A stretch of DNA of 64,000 nucleotides. Origin: Trichoderma breve. Lineage: Eukaryota > Ascomycota > Sordariomycetes > Hypocreales > Hypocreaceae. Shown here in pieces: positions 40,041 through 51,211 of this stretch. Under the pieces are notes generated by a model. That model saw nothing but the letters and a program-made list of their open reading frames with translations, searched no databases and was not told the DNA's origin. Position 1 is the stretch's first letter, and each line of letters opens with the position of its first letter. Made by a program: the position numbers and the translations under genes. Location of the stretch: contig NC_079232.1 in the NCBI RefSeq assembly GCF_028502605.1, forward strand, positions 1,426,001 to 1,490,000. Reading direction: 5' to 3'.

Positions 40041-40660
40041 GGTGAAAAAAGGTGTTGCTGGCTATCGTGAGATGTCAATCATAGCCAGTCCGTTGTCGCG
40101 ATGAAGGCTGAGGCTATCGCTCCCGCTTGGCCCCATAGAGGGGATCCTTTGATTGCGCGAACCGCCGACTATAAAAAGCAGGGGTTCCGGTTGGTATCAT
40201 TGGCAGCTGCACGAATCTGTCTACAGCTCCAGGTCACATGACCTTGTTCCTGACAGCAAATGCTCTCTGTTTCGCATCAAGTGAATATGCAGTTGCGTTT
40301 GAGAATCCCATATTCTATGACTCTGATTAATGTACCAAATAACTTGCCCAAATCTTCTCAATACTGGGACAGAAAGTTGATTGGTCACCTGCACTCGATG
40401 TGCTGCCTGTACTTTGTAATGGCCTCACGCTATTGCTTCACCACGGCTACTCTTATACTATCTCCTCGCCAATATGTCATATTGCGCATTGCGATATGTC
40501 GCAATACAGCTGAAAAGAAACAAAAAGGACATGAACAATTAAATATCAGGCAATCAAACATTCTCAGAATCTTGACTTGCGTGCACTATCAGAAAATTTG
40601 ACCAAAACAGAGAGATGCAGGGTAGGCGAGTAATAGAAAGGTAAAAAATCAAAAAGATAA
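40041..40660. other. Intergenic, auxilin promoter
   Basis: No supported gene. A 113-codon frame at 40260-40601 (+) follows a TATAAAAAG at about 40171 but has no signal peptide, domain or leader. Confidence 0.5.
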
Positions 40661-40742
40661 TTCCGGCGCCGGGAGTCGAACCCGGATCGCCGCGGGACTT
40701 TCAAGTGAAAGCGCGGTATGCTAGCCACTACACCACGTCGGA
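40661..40742 (-). tRNA. tRNA-Glu(TTC) with 10-nt intron
   Basis: Read on the minus strand, acceptor TCCGACG pairs with CGCCGGA except for one A-C mismatch at pair 5-68; discriminator A. The anticodon stem is CCGCG/CGCGG and the loop is CTTTCA plus C38, with anticodon TTC at 40709-40707. A 10-nt intron (40705-40696) after base 37 contains TGAAAG, the exact complement of CTTTCA, as the tRNA splicing fold requires. The T arm is CCGGG-TTCGACT-CCCGG and the D loop carries AGTGGCTAG. The mature length is 72 nt. Runs of A at 40651-40655 and 40643-40648 (T on the minus strand) are Pol III terminators. Confidence 0.9.
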
Positions 40743-43700
40743 TACGTTGTTTGATGCTACCTCATCGGCTTAATTTGAGCTATATAGCCTCAATAATCTT
40801 GTAAGCTCACTTGAACTTCGACGCGACCGTTTGCCAAAACTCCCCTTTTCATGTCAGAATTTCCGTGTGCATCTCTCAAAGAATTACTTTCCGTTGATCA
40901 TTAGATATCAAGCTTCACAACTTACATGTGAGCGTGTCTACATACAGTATGCAGAACGCCATTACTTGCACACACAAGTTGTAGTGATCCATTTGGAGCA
41001 GTATTCCGTACTGAACACCATAAATGCCCCTGGCGAATAACGTGTCTGGGATTGTGAATCACTTGCCGATCGTTTTCTTCGTTAGGCTAGTAAATCACAT
41101 TGATCGGAATACGGATATGGATTCCTGGCAAACCAAAACATTGGGTTCTTTTCGATTTCGTCATCGGATCAGAAGCTGTCAAAACTAAACGATTCAGCTG
41201 GATGCTAGTGATCTTGGCGGGTTACGGACCCCTTAGATCAACATCGTAAAGGTCGCCAGTTCATATTCCGGCTCTCCTGAGAGAGCATGCTCATACTCGT
41301 TAACAGCCTCGCTCTTCCCGAAAGAACTTGTGCATTGTATTTCGCGAAATCCAACGGCAGGGCTTTTACAGGCGGCTGAATGGTGCCAAGTCTCGGCGAT
41401 AGCTTGACATCGCATGCGGATGCTCGTACCGGAAGCCAGCGAGATGAGATGATTCTGGCAATACGGCAAGACGATCAAGGTGCATTCGGACTTGCCTCGC
41501 TTACTGTATGACAAGCGAGTGGAAAAGGTATGTGCGATATTCCGTACTCGTAGAGTACTCCACGGGGCCGTTATAGAGGCAGGGCCTTCTAGAACAAACA
41601 AAAGTCATAACCCCTCATTCTGAATCCTTGACGAGAGGGAGGCTCAAACAGACAAGCCAGGAGGCAGCTGCACCGAGCCTAGCTGATTTCCCGCAGATGA
41701 GCACACAGGATTACGCCTCAGAGCGAACCTGTATCTTATTTGCCATTATGGAGCAGCAAACAGACTTGCACAGATTTGGGAGCCAACATCGCTTCTCTGT
41801 TCATTTTTGCGTTGGCTTCGTCTTCCCGCCAGGCACAAGAAGCAGGGGCTGCTGCTTTGGGGCAGATTCTAACTTCTGATTGGTCGGCATTGCTGATGAA
41901 ACCGTTTCAAATGACCGCAGGGTCTCCCTAATGCAATGCAATGCATATTTGTGGTGGCCCCTCCATCTTGGCGCCCCTGAAAATCCATGGCCTTATGCGA
42001 GTGCGCCGTCATCCCGTGGCAAAGAAAAAGTAGCAAACAGGCGCTACGACGGCCTCGAATAAAGGAAGGCCATCCTGCTGCCCGGTGCTCGCTCTTTCGA
42101 TGGCCCATGTCGTGCGAACAACTCATGAACCACAGCATTTCGTTTGCCGTCGAGTAACAGGCATGCCTGGCCCTCTGCGGTCCCACGAATCTACGGCTTG
42201 ACCGACTGCTGTGCTCTCCTGGTTCTGCGATGCAAAATTGAGATGAACGGGAAGCGACATGCTTGGCCCCCCAGCCTATTTACGCATCGCATGGCCTGAG
42301 GCTCCACCGGCATCGTCATAGGCGCCAGAAGCTGTGCAAAGTTCCAAGCTGTTTCGTGGTTGGAATAAGATGTTGTAATTAACTACAGGCGCAGGCGGCC
42401 GCACCACTGGGGCGCTATAGATGATGAGCAGCGGCTGGCGTTCGGCTGGCTGAAATCTAGTGTCGTCTGTTTCTCAGCCGCAAGCCTTGTTCCTGATGCA
42501 GGGTCCAAACTCACCTCAGCGGTCATGTGCATAAGTTGGATTCAGGAGGCAGAAGTTGAGTCCATCTTCTTCTCCATCTACAGCCTCCCTAGCGAGCGGT
42601 AGGGGGCTAGGCATTGCATTGATGTCGGCTGAAAGCTTTGTTCATGATATCCCAGTCGACGGAGTAATGGTCCCTGAAGTGGTATCATCACGCGGGTCGG
42701 ACAAAAAAACCTCCCCAGGGGCACCATGAGTATCCCTGTTCAACTCCATGTCTCTGAATTTCTTAGACTCTTTAGCCAATCAGTCGCAGAGAGAGTCATT
42801 ACATCATCTCATCCCAAGCAAACCTAGGCAAATACCTCGCGGCAAGCGAAGTTTCAACGCCCCTCTCATCGCAAAGATGCTCCTCATCGAAACCCCTGCT
42901 AGTGACCGTGGCCATTCGAATTTGCCGCGTTTGGAAAGTCGGGCTACCCAGAACGAGGCCTGACTGGTCCATTGTTGGGGTACACTGTCAACCCTTGATC
43001 CTCCGTAATCTGCTTTTAGTGTTCCCCCCCGGTGCATGGCCAACGAGAGATGCCTGATAGCCGGCTATTGCACTTCTCAAAACCTTGGCCGCGATGGTAG
43101 TCGTAGTCGTAGTGTAGCGGCAGAGGCAGTCGGTGCGCCGTGCCGCTTGCTGTTGGTCTCATCCATCATCTCTCCCATTCTCTTCATCGATCCCCAGGGC
43201 CTGTCCTTGACTCTCTTTCCCTACCAAACTACCCGAACATCGGTATTGGCGCGAGGACCTGGAGTCCCCCATCCCTTGTCGATAGCAAGATCGCCCTTAA
43301 TAACCCGTATACTACTACTACCACTCTCATCCCTCATTTCGCGCTGCTCCTTTCTCTTTACGCTTTGTCGTGTGTTTTGCTCTGCATTCCCACGTTCTTT
43401 ACCATTCCTTTCGGCCGACCAACGTACATTCCTTCTTTCAATTGTCTATACACATTCCTCCCATTTTCTGGGACTCGATTTTTCTGACTTTCTTTGGATA
43501 TCGCTCTTATCCGATCGTTCTTTGCACTCTTTGAACTGACAACCCTTGCGCATCGATAAGCTGTGATTTCAACTCGGACAACTTGTCTACCGACTGTATC
43601 GATTCCCATCGGACCGTTTCGACTGTGTCGCAAAGCGGAAACTTTGGTACCTGGTACACCGCGACTGACGTGCTGCGAGGAATTCTTTTTGGTGGTTGGA

Positions 43701-44504
43701 CACGTGCTGAATCAAACGACTGAAAGACTCTTCTCTGGAATCCTTGGTTTAGGAGCAGTTTCGCGAGGTTGGGAACATAGCAGGAGAGATAAAGTCTTTC
43801 ACAAGTTTGTGCATCACCTTCGACCCGTTTTCTCTTTTGGGGAGGTTTGACGACAACGACGATACTTTGGTAAGCCTATTTCGTATTTCGCAGTTTGACA
43901 GTTTCGTTTGGCATCATGTACGGCCCTTCCGAGAAAACATACCCAGCAGCGCATACAGATCTGGCCTACCTCGACCTGTAGGGAACCCGCATACGCAACG
44001 GATCACAATGAAGCGATTGGCTCTTCGGCGCAGCTGCTACTTGACGAGGGAAATTGGCCGATTACACCAAGTGCCTTTTGCGTCATTCTGTGAAGTTGCA
44101 GATGTACGAGGAAAAATCCCCGTTAGTGACGGGCCTTGCAGTTGAGGCTACATCTGGTCTGCTTCTTGCCAACTGCTTATTCGACTGGTGATGGTGTCGC
44201 GCCTTCCTCCTGAGCCGCAGACTTTTGGACCGCCTTCCCTTTTCTTATTGCAGGCTCTCACCGCATTCTGCCATGCCTCTCCTCTCTATCATATCTGATT
44301 CCGCTCTCTCATCTCTCACTCTTCACTCCTCTCATTCTCGCCAATTCACTCTTTTCAATTCTTGTCTTTCATTACAATCGACTGCGGCCCAAAAACCGCT
44401 AACGCTCTGTTTAGATAGCCTCGTTGCGTCGTCCACTCCTTACCAACTCTTGATATCAGTCTTGCCTGGAGCAACACCTTGAGATTGGATAATCATCTAT
44501 CACA
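40743..44504. other. Gene-poor 3.8 kb; right third looks like a long pyrimidine-rich leader
   Basis: No domain-bearing frame was found. From about 43150 to 43560 and again 44225-44470 the plus strand is strongly C/T-rich with few G, as in fungal 5'UTRs. A 21-codon ORF starts at 43917 (MYGPSEKTYPAAHTDLAYLD). An acceptor-like TTCTTATTGCAG ends at 44252. This may be a long, possibly spliced leader of the DUF1996 gene or a noncoding transcript. Confidence 0.35.
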
Positions 44505-46293
44505 ATGCTCAAGTCTGTAGTCGCCGTCACCGCGGGGCTGGTCGCCGTTGCCGACGCCTTCTGGCGTATGGAGTGCCAGGGACGTGTTGGTCTCGCACGA
44601 ATGGACCCGGTCGTTTACCCGGGTGTTGATTCGCCTCACATGCACGCTATTCACGGATCGTCAGGTGAGTATCGGTTTCTTTCAGGGCTATTGGATCTGT
44701 TATGTCTCTAAGGGGAGGGATTGCTGTGAGATATGTCACTATCTCCTTCGATCAATGGTCCTCGGCTTAAACAGTCTCCAACTCCTGGCCCCGATTCAGA
44801 TTCATCTATAAGATGTTGCCACTGACATGCTCTCCAAGGCTTTTCCGAAACCTCTGGTACCCCCGAACTCCTCAATGGCAACTGTACATCATGCCGTGTG
44901 ACACAAGATAAATCTGCCTACTGGCACCCAGCCTTGTACTTCCAAGATGCCAAGACTAAGCAATTTGAGCTGGTCCCCCAAGTTGGTGGTATGCTTGCGT
45001 AAGTGGCCTCATTGCATATTCGAAAAAACCGCCATCTTCCAGACAGCCCAGCTAATACGAGGTACTAGATACTATCTTCTCTATGGAGACAACATCAAGG
45101 CTTTCCCTACCAATTTCCGCATGGTCGCTGGCGACACTAGCCGCCGCACCTACTCTGCTGGTGACCCAACTCAGCCAGATCCCGCAAAATCTCTCTGGGC
45201 TTCTCTGGGTCAAACTACCCAGGAGATCTTGGCTCAGCGTGCCATTGGCTTCAACTGCCTCAACTATGCCAAGGCTCCTGAGGGCACCCTGTATCGCCAC
45301 TTCATGCCCGATAAGGCGTACCTCGATGCCAACTGCGCAGATGGTATCCGTTTTGAGATCATGTTCCCATCTTGCTGGAAGGGAGGTGACGCAACTGACA
45401 GTGCCAACCACAAGGACCACGTTGCTTTCCCTGACCTTGTCATGACCGGTAACTGCCCTGAAGGCTACCCTGAGCGTCTTCCTAGCATGCTGTTTGAGAT
45501 TATCTGGAACACCAATGCCTACGCTGGTCGTGATGGCCAATTCGTCATGTCCAACGGAGATGTGACTGGTAAGTTTAACATGCGAATCATTTAAGAAATG
45601 ACAATATCTGATATGCTGCTAGGTTACGGACTCCACGGTGACTTCATCATGGGCTGGGAGGAAGACTTCTTGCAGCAGGCCGTTAACACGTGCACAAACC
45701 CCTCTGGTCTTATTCAGGATTGCCCCCTTTTCAACATCGTTGACCAAAGTGTAGCTGAACAGTGCACCCTGGAGGACATGCCCGCGAACCTGCGTAGAGA
45801 GGCTGGCAACGGTCCTTTCAACCAGCTCCCTGGAGGCGATGTAGTTGGTGGAACTGGCCCTGCCTCCAGCAGCCACGGCGGTCACAGCAAGCCCAGTGCT
45901 ACTCCCACCAAGGGCGGTGCTGCTCCTACCTTGCCCTACCAGCCTGGTGTGACCGCGCCTGTGAAGGGCTCTCCTCTCCCCGGCCAGGTCTTCAAGGAGG
46001 CGGCCACTGATAGCTCATATGGCTTCCAGATTGCTGCTGTTGAGTCTGGCAACCCATCAGCCACAGGTGCTCCAGCTGCCGAGGGTGCTGTCATCAGCAC
46101 TCAGTACATCACTGTTGGCCACGTTGTCAGCGAAATCCTTTGGAAGCAGGCCTACGTTACCGTTACTGAGGAGCCCCAGCCCTCGACCACTGTGACTGTT
46201 ACTGCGACTGGTGCTCGTCCTGCCAAGCACCGACGTAGTGCTCATGGTCACGGCCACGGCCACAACCACGTCTACGGCCAGGGACAGCTCTAA
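44505..46293 (+). CDS. Secreted DUF1996-domain protein
   Basis: Four exons: 44505-44664, 44839-44998, 45069-45568, 45623-46293; 496 residues. The signal peptide MLKSVVAVTAGLVAVADA precedes FWRMECQGRVGLARMDP, the typical DUF1996 start. Further family hallmarks: DSPHMHAIHGSSGFSET, NCTSCRVTQDKSAYWHPALY, YYLLYGDNIKAFPTNFRM, FMPDKAYLDANCADGIRFEI, FPSCWKGG, HVAFPD and GYGLHGDFIMGWE. After the domain (about residue 275) come a Gly/Ser/Pro/Thr-rich stretch, TVTEEPQPSTTVTVTATG, and a His-rich tail (HGHGHGHNHVYG) that could bind metal. The family occurs in secreted or wall-linked fungal proteins; no enzyme activity is established that I know of. No GPI site is obvious. Confidence 0.92.
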
Positions 46294-47116
46294 ATCTGTG
46301 AGAGAAGATAGACTAGGCTGATGCCCTCCTTTTTCGTCATTTTTGAAAGATTTTCTTGTGAATCTGGACAGGATCCAGATAGTTAGGAGCTTAGTGTGGC
46401 ATGATTGAATCAACATTTGGCTGCTGGCTTTGTTCATAGGGTAAAAAACGATGTTTATCCAGTCTTTGGCATCAAAAGATTTAACGAGAGCTGCGCAGGC
46501 AGATGTATTACGTGACAATCAATTAAGTGAGATTTAATTTTATTTATTCAATTTATGTGAGGCCTTGATTTTCTCTTCTTTTTTCTTAGGCCTTGATACT
46601 CCCACACTGCGTGTGACTGGCACGATATAATAGAGAATAAAGAGGCAACTCTCCCTTGTAAGATAAAGAGAATAGCACAATCGGCATGACTATGGATAAT
46701 GGCAGAGCCGTTTTATTTATCATATTTTTGGCATTACCAGGTGTTTATTTATATACGGAACACTGCATACTTGACATGTTGTCGAGTCTCAAATTCCCAG
46801 TTTTCCAGAGGAGGGTCAGGCGTATGGTGGTCTGAGTGGAATGGATCGGGCCAGGCAACGCATTCCTGAGATGCAGCAACAATCAAACTTCAAGCAATGG
46901 CCCTCTGCATTGCATTGCATTACAAACTATGTTATTCCTCAGAAACAACGACAAAAGGCGGAGGGCCCGAAACGCAATTGCTCCTGTTCTTTTGAATCCT
47001 TCTGCTTCTTGGCTCTTACACGCGTGCGCTTCTGGTCGGTATCCCAGTTCGCCTACGACGCTGCCGTGTGATGAACGAGGTGGAAGTCGTCGAATGACAC
47101 TAACTGAGCAGCAAAC
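46294..47116. other. Intergenic
   Basis: No gene seen. It contains a 17-bp TGCAT-repeat stretch (46906-46922), the reverse complement of one at 41929-41945. Confidence 0.5.
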
Positions 47117-49882
47117 ATGAGCTACGCGACGCGCCTGGTCCGGCGGGATCCCGAGCATGTTGATCATCCCATAGGATTGGGATGGCTGCTTGCCATTGCT
47201 CTTTGCGGTGGCATTCTGCTTTTCACAACGGTTGGCTTGCTTCTCGTCTGGTGGGTGAAGAAGAGTCGTGGTCCTGGACCGCAGATGGTTTATTCATTCG
47301 CGGCTCAAAACTATGGGTTACCACCGTCGTCATCGCGATTGACCAAGCGACGGCTTCTGGGGTCTGAATCATTCTGCAAGCTATCCAGTCGAATTTCCAG
47401 CCGCTTTTCATTCGTTGGGCCACATGATGAACCGCCTCCATTACCAACACATGAGAGTCTTCCGCTGCCTGAGAGGCGAAGGACCGTTTCGAGGGGCAGG
47501 AAGAGATCGAGGAGTTGGGTGGACGAGGACGATATGCACGGACCCAGGATGGCGAGAAACAAGAGGAACGCGCGAGACTCCTGGTTTGGGGGAGATGGCC
47601 GATTTACCATGGCACCAACACTTCCCAACGTTGATGTGGTTCCGGAGGAAGTGGAAATGCAAGCTGAAGTGCCTCTGCATCATCCTCAGCCGAGATGGCT
47701 GCCACGCAGCCAGACGGAGCCGAGAATGGCTCCAATGTCAAACACATCAATGCATCATAATGGCGTACCAACAGGAGCTGGACCACCGAGAATATCTGTT
47801 CCTCAGCCAGCTCACGTACGGCCTTCAGTAACGGACTCGGATCTCAAGGGTATCTTGCGATCAACTGAGCGGAGACTCTCTGAGAAGAAATCACAGTCTC
47901 CTATTAAGGGATCCAGATCATCTGGTGTAAATGGATCACCCACAAAGACGATTCACAGCCATAACAGCCAACGCACCACAGCATCTGGGAGATCGAGCGG
48001 TAGCCTTCGCGTGTCGGGAAGTCCGCCTAAGAGAGGCCCATCTCAGAAAATAAGCGGCAATAACTCTACGAGCAGTGTTGGCAGTGCTGCGAATAGTCTG
48101 ATTGCGGCAGCGACCCAAGAACTCAAACTTCCAGGGGGTTGTTCAAGCCCCAGCAAGGTCAGAGGCGCTCGACGAGAGCAGCAGCAGCAGCAGCAGGACC
48201 GGCGGATAGAGCCGACTGGAAGCTCTGACAGAACTCGAAACACAACTGATCAGTCACAAAGTCTGCAAAGGCACAGCCCTCCACGAAACAGCCAACAGAG
48301 ACAGAACACTCATATAGCGATGATGATGGTTCCTCAGATGCAGACCGCCCAAATGCAATTCCCCCATCTGCAATATCCGCAATTGCCTCCCCCGCAAGTA
48401 CAGCATCACTCGATGCCACCACCACAGCAACGCCCCTCACAGAGAAGCCCCGAGCGTCGAATGTCCTTTGACAGCGACAAATCGAGTTCGCTTTCCACCC
48501 TTTATAGCACAAACGAGCCGGAAGAAGAGAGACCCAGGCAAAGACAGGTGGATGACCCCTTTGTGGAAAAGGGGGGACCAAGGAGGTGGCCAAGCTGGCA
48601 GGCACGGCAGCGCCCTGCAAATGTCGAGTTACAGAGGCGGGTAAAGACGCTCAGCTCACCTTTATTGACAAGATTCATGGCGGGCGAGCCTTCCTGCCCG
48701 CCGCCATTGAGGCCTCTCTCAGCGATGTCACCGCCCGATATAGGATACGGGGGCTTGATGTCTCCCCTGCTGCTCGAACCGCAATCGGCAGAATATGAGA
48801 CAAATGCCGGTGCCAACGGATCTGATTTTTCACAGATTCCGTATCTTCCTCAGGCTCCATCGGAAATCAGCTTCGTCTCGATGTCAGTTGATTCTGATGT
48901 GACCGAGGTTCCTGCAAATGAGACAGCCAGAGTCGACTGGATTGACAGCAGTGACTCGGCATCATCCAGTCCCACGACACCAACGGGAAGATCAAAGTTC
49001 TCTGAAATGTCGTCGTCCTCATCACCCTATGACGAGCGAGAGATTATGTCCCTCTTGATGGCCACGGCACCGTCTCAGCGATCCCTGCCGCTGCCTCCGC
49101 CTAGCATCACAGGCCCAGATGGCAGCATCGTCACGATCCTCTCGCCAGCGCCACGAGGCGGCTTGATGCGACAAGCTTCCACTGCGAGCTCTACTTACAC
49201 TTTGGAGTCTTTCATTGCCGATCACCAGGCGGGTGCGTTAACGTCCTCGCCTTCTCATCGATCCATCCACGGCCCTCGACTGAGCAGCACCATCGCTGAG
49301 CTTCGTCGCATGAACAGCGTATTGAGTACATACAGCGTGGCGTCTTTGGCTTCAGCAATTGGTGAAGAGGGAGATTCACCTACTCTACCAGCCTCGCTCA
49401 GCAGCAGCGGCAGCGGTGCGTTGGCGAAATCGCGGTCCATCCGCTTCAGCACCGCAAACATTGGCAGCAAACACTATCTCAACGTCGGAAACACAAAGTC
49501 CATGGTCACCTCCCGATACAGCACACGAGGAGCACGGCACCGCCGCTCAGAAACTTGCCATTACGGCAAAGATTTCCAAGGGCTGGGGCTGCGGTTGTCC
49601 TGCATCTTGGACGAAGCGCTTGATAGCGAGCCGCAGATGCAGATGCAGCGGCAGACGCAGAGCCTCAACCTCAGTTATAATAAGCCTAGTGTCGAAATCA
49701 TTGAAGGCATCTCGCCGAAGATGCTGAAACAGAAAATCAGCCCTGTCGAGGAGCTTATTGAGGCGGACCCGCAACTGGATCTGCGTCGAACGAGTATAGA
49801 GAGCTTGGGGCTCTATGACAAGGACGGGTTTTTGCTCAGCTCGCCGGAAAGAGACGCAAAGAAGAAACGCCTAAGAGCGTAA
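47117..49882 (+). CDS. Single-pass membrane protein with long disordered Ser/Pro-rich tail
   Basis: Intronless, 921 residues, not recognised. A short luminal or outer N-terminus is followed by one membrane segment at about 21-46 (GLGWLLAIALCGGILLFTTV..) and then a basic stop-transfer VKKSRG. The rest is low-complexity: Ser, Pro, Arg and Gln rich, with a run of six Gln near residue 355, many SP and RxxS sites, and short conserved-looking islands (RKRSRSWVDEDD, LKGILRSTERRLS, TYTLESFIADHQ, TARVDWIDSSDS, KTKSMVTSRYST-like). The C-terminal part holds GLGLRLSCILDEALD and EELIEADPQLDLRRTSIESL. The layout suggests a membrane-tethered scaffold or phosphoregulated adaptor; this is inference. Confidence 0.8.
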   Translation: MSYATRLVRRDPEHVDHPIGLGWLLAIALCGGILLFTTVGLLLVWWVKKSRGPGPQMVYSFAAQNYGLPPSSSRLTKRRLLGSESFCKLSSRISSRFSFVGPHDEPPPLPTHESLPLPERRRTVSRGRKRSRSWVDEDDMHGPRMARNKRNARDSWFGGDGRFTMAPTLPNVDVVPEEVEMQAEVPLHHPQPRWLPRSQTEPRMAPMSNTSMHHNGVPTGAGPPRISVPQPAHVRPSVTDSDLKGILRSTERRLSEKKSQSPIKGSRSSGVNGSPTKTIHSHNSQRTTASGRSSGSLRVSGSPPKRGPSQKISGNNSTSSVGSAANSLIAAATQELKLPGGCSSPSKVRGARREQQQQQQDRRIEPTGSSDRTRNTTDQSQSLQRHSPPRNSQQRQNTHIAMMMVPQMQTAQMQFPHLQYPQLPPPQVQHHSMPPPQQRPSQRSPERRMSFDSDKSSSLSTLYSTNEPEEERPRQRQVDDPFVEKGGPRRWPSWQARQRPANVELQRRVKTLSSPLLTRFMAGEPSCPPPLRPLSAMSPPDIGYGGLMSPLLLEPQSAEYETNAGANGSDFSQIPYLPQAPSEISFVSMSVDSDVTEVPANETARVDWIDSSDSASSSPTTPTGRSKFSEMSSSSSPYDEREIMSLLMATAPSQRSLPLPPPSITGPDGSIVTILSPAPRGGLMRQASTASSTYTLESFIADHQAGALTSSPSHRSIHGPRLSSTIAELRRMNSVLSTYSVASLASAIGEEGDSPTLPASLSSSGSGALAKSRSIRFSTANIGSKHYLNVGNTKSMVTSRYSTRGARHRRSETCHYGKDFQGLGLRLSCILDEALDSEPQMQMQRQTQSLNLSYNKPSVEIIEGISPKMLKQKISPVEELIEADPQLDLRRTSIESLGLYDKDGFLLSSPERDAKKKRLRA

Positions 49883-50259
49883 ACAAGTGATGTTGAAGAT
49901 TGTAATATTTGGCTTTTCTTTACCTCTGTTCGGAAGACACGATGGTGAGGGATACTAATGTAATTGTGCGCAACAAATTTTTTTTGGTTCTATGTTGAAT
50001 AATAAGAGACAAGTCAACGGGAGTTTTGGGTAGATATAATATGTATATTAGTTGGTAGCGGCCTATGGCACCTTTAAATCTAATCTTTAGTTTTCCTTTG
50101 TCATAAAATCAACAATTTGATGTGTGATACTCACTAGCTTTTAATCCTCCATGTATTGAGAAAAAGAAACTGAATAGGGGACCTATACAACCCCTTGTTT
50201 CTGACCTAAACGCCATACCATCTTTCTCCAGTATCCAGTCTACTTGCAATAATTGCAAC
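49883..50259. other. Convergent 3' region
   Basis: AT-rich 3' flanks; no gene. Confidence 0.5.
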
Positions 50260-51211
50260 CTACGCGTTGTCTCCATTGTCTACTCTTGGCCGCTTGCTCT
50301 CCGGATCCTCAGCTGAATCGTGTCCGTTGACATCATCTTCCTTCTCGAGCTCGTCTCGCGGGCGGGTTCTACCAGCTCCTTCTCCGAGCTCCTCAGGCTC
50401 TTCTTCCTCCTCCTGCTCCCCACCTATCCAGTTGCCATCGGCATCAAAGTACTCGTGGACATTATCCGCTGTGATCCAACCGCCGCTACCAGGCATAGGA
50501 GGTGGCAGCCCACCATCTGTGACGCCGCGTAAGACGCCAGTGAACCCTTCAATGGCTTCGTGACCAGCGTTCCCCTCAAAGACAATACGGTCATATTCAT
50601 TGTCATCGTCTTCCTCATTTTCGGGGTCGGGATGTAAATCGGAGCAATTGGCCATGGCGTCGTACAGCTGTTGCGCTGAATTGGCTTCTGAGGAGGTTGG
50701 TGGGATGATGGTAAGCTCGACAGTCTGGAAGTCGGTGTCGTCGCTGCCGCCGTCGGCGAGGTCCAGCTGCATCCAGACAGCCTGCGAGCTATCGACCGTC
50801 TTGAGAGCGTGAATAGAGATGGAAGGGTAGGGGATCGAGACACCGGCTTCGGCTTGGTGGCTGAAGATGATGAAGTTTCTAGCTGCAGGTCAATAACCAC
50901 ACGAAACACTCGGACAAACAAGGATGAAGCACGCACTCTGAAGTCGCAAAAACATCGACAGTCTGCTCCGCTAGCTCCTCGGCAGCTTCTCCATCATTTG
51001 AGTCGTTTGGTGCCGCAGCAGTAGCAGTATCCTGGGGAAAGACGGCCAGGCTGCCGCATTGTGACCGTGGGATTGTCGCCTTTGCGCCAGCGAGATGGTA
51101 GTGTAGAATTGGCTTTCCGTCGGTGAAGGATTCCGGCGTCTGTGACTGATACTCTGCCAGGGGCGTGTAGTCTGCCTCTGCGGGCGGCGATCGAATTGTT
51201 GTCGGCAGCAT
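50260..51211 (-). CDS. pICln / Lot5-like PH-fold protein (methylosome chaperone family)
   Basis: In animals pICln brings Sm proteins to PRMT5 and chaperones snRNP assembly; fungal homologues carry the same Voldacs domain. Exons 51211-50937 and 50878-50260, intron 50936-50879 (gtgcgt..gctag), 297 residues. PH-like strands: LAVFPQDTATAA, VDVFATSENFIIFSHQ, GVSIPYPSISIHALK, AVWMQLDLADGG, VELTIIPP; then the amphipathic helix (QQLYDAMANCSDLHPDP) and acidic NEEDDDNEYDRIVFEGN. After GGWITADNVHEYFDADGNW comes a very acidic tail (GGEQEEEEEPEELGEG), typical of pICln, ending in a small basic patch (SKRPRVD) that could be nuclear-targeting. An alternative would be an unrelated Lot5 paralogue. Confidence 0.88.

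Noticed and set aside
40260..40601. 113-codon frame after a TATAAAAAG
   Set aside because: No leader, no signal peptide and no domain; the TATA-like sequence alone is weak evidence.
41233..41601. 122-codon minus-strand frame
   Set aside because: No motif, no start context and flanked by non-coding-like sequence.
43807..44145. 112-codon plus-strand frame in the leader-like region
   Set aside because: Competes with a better-placed short ORF in another frame; residues look like translated leader.
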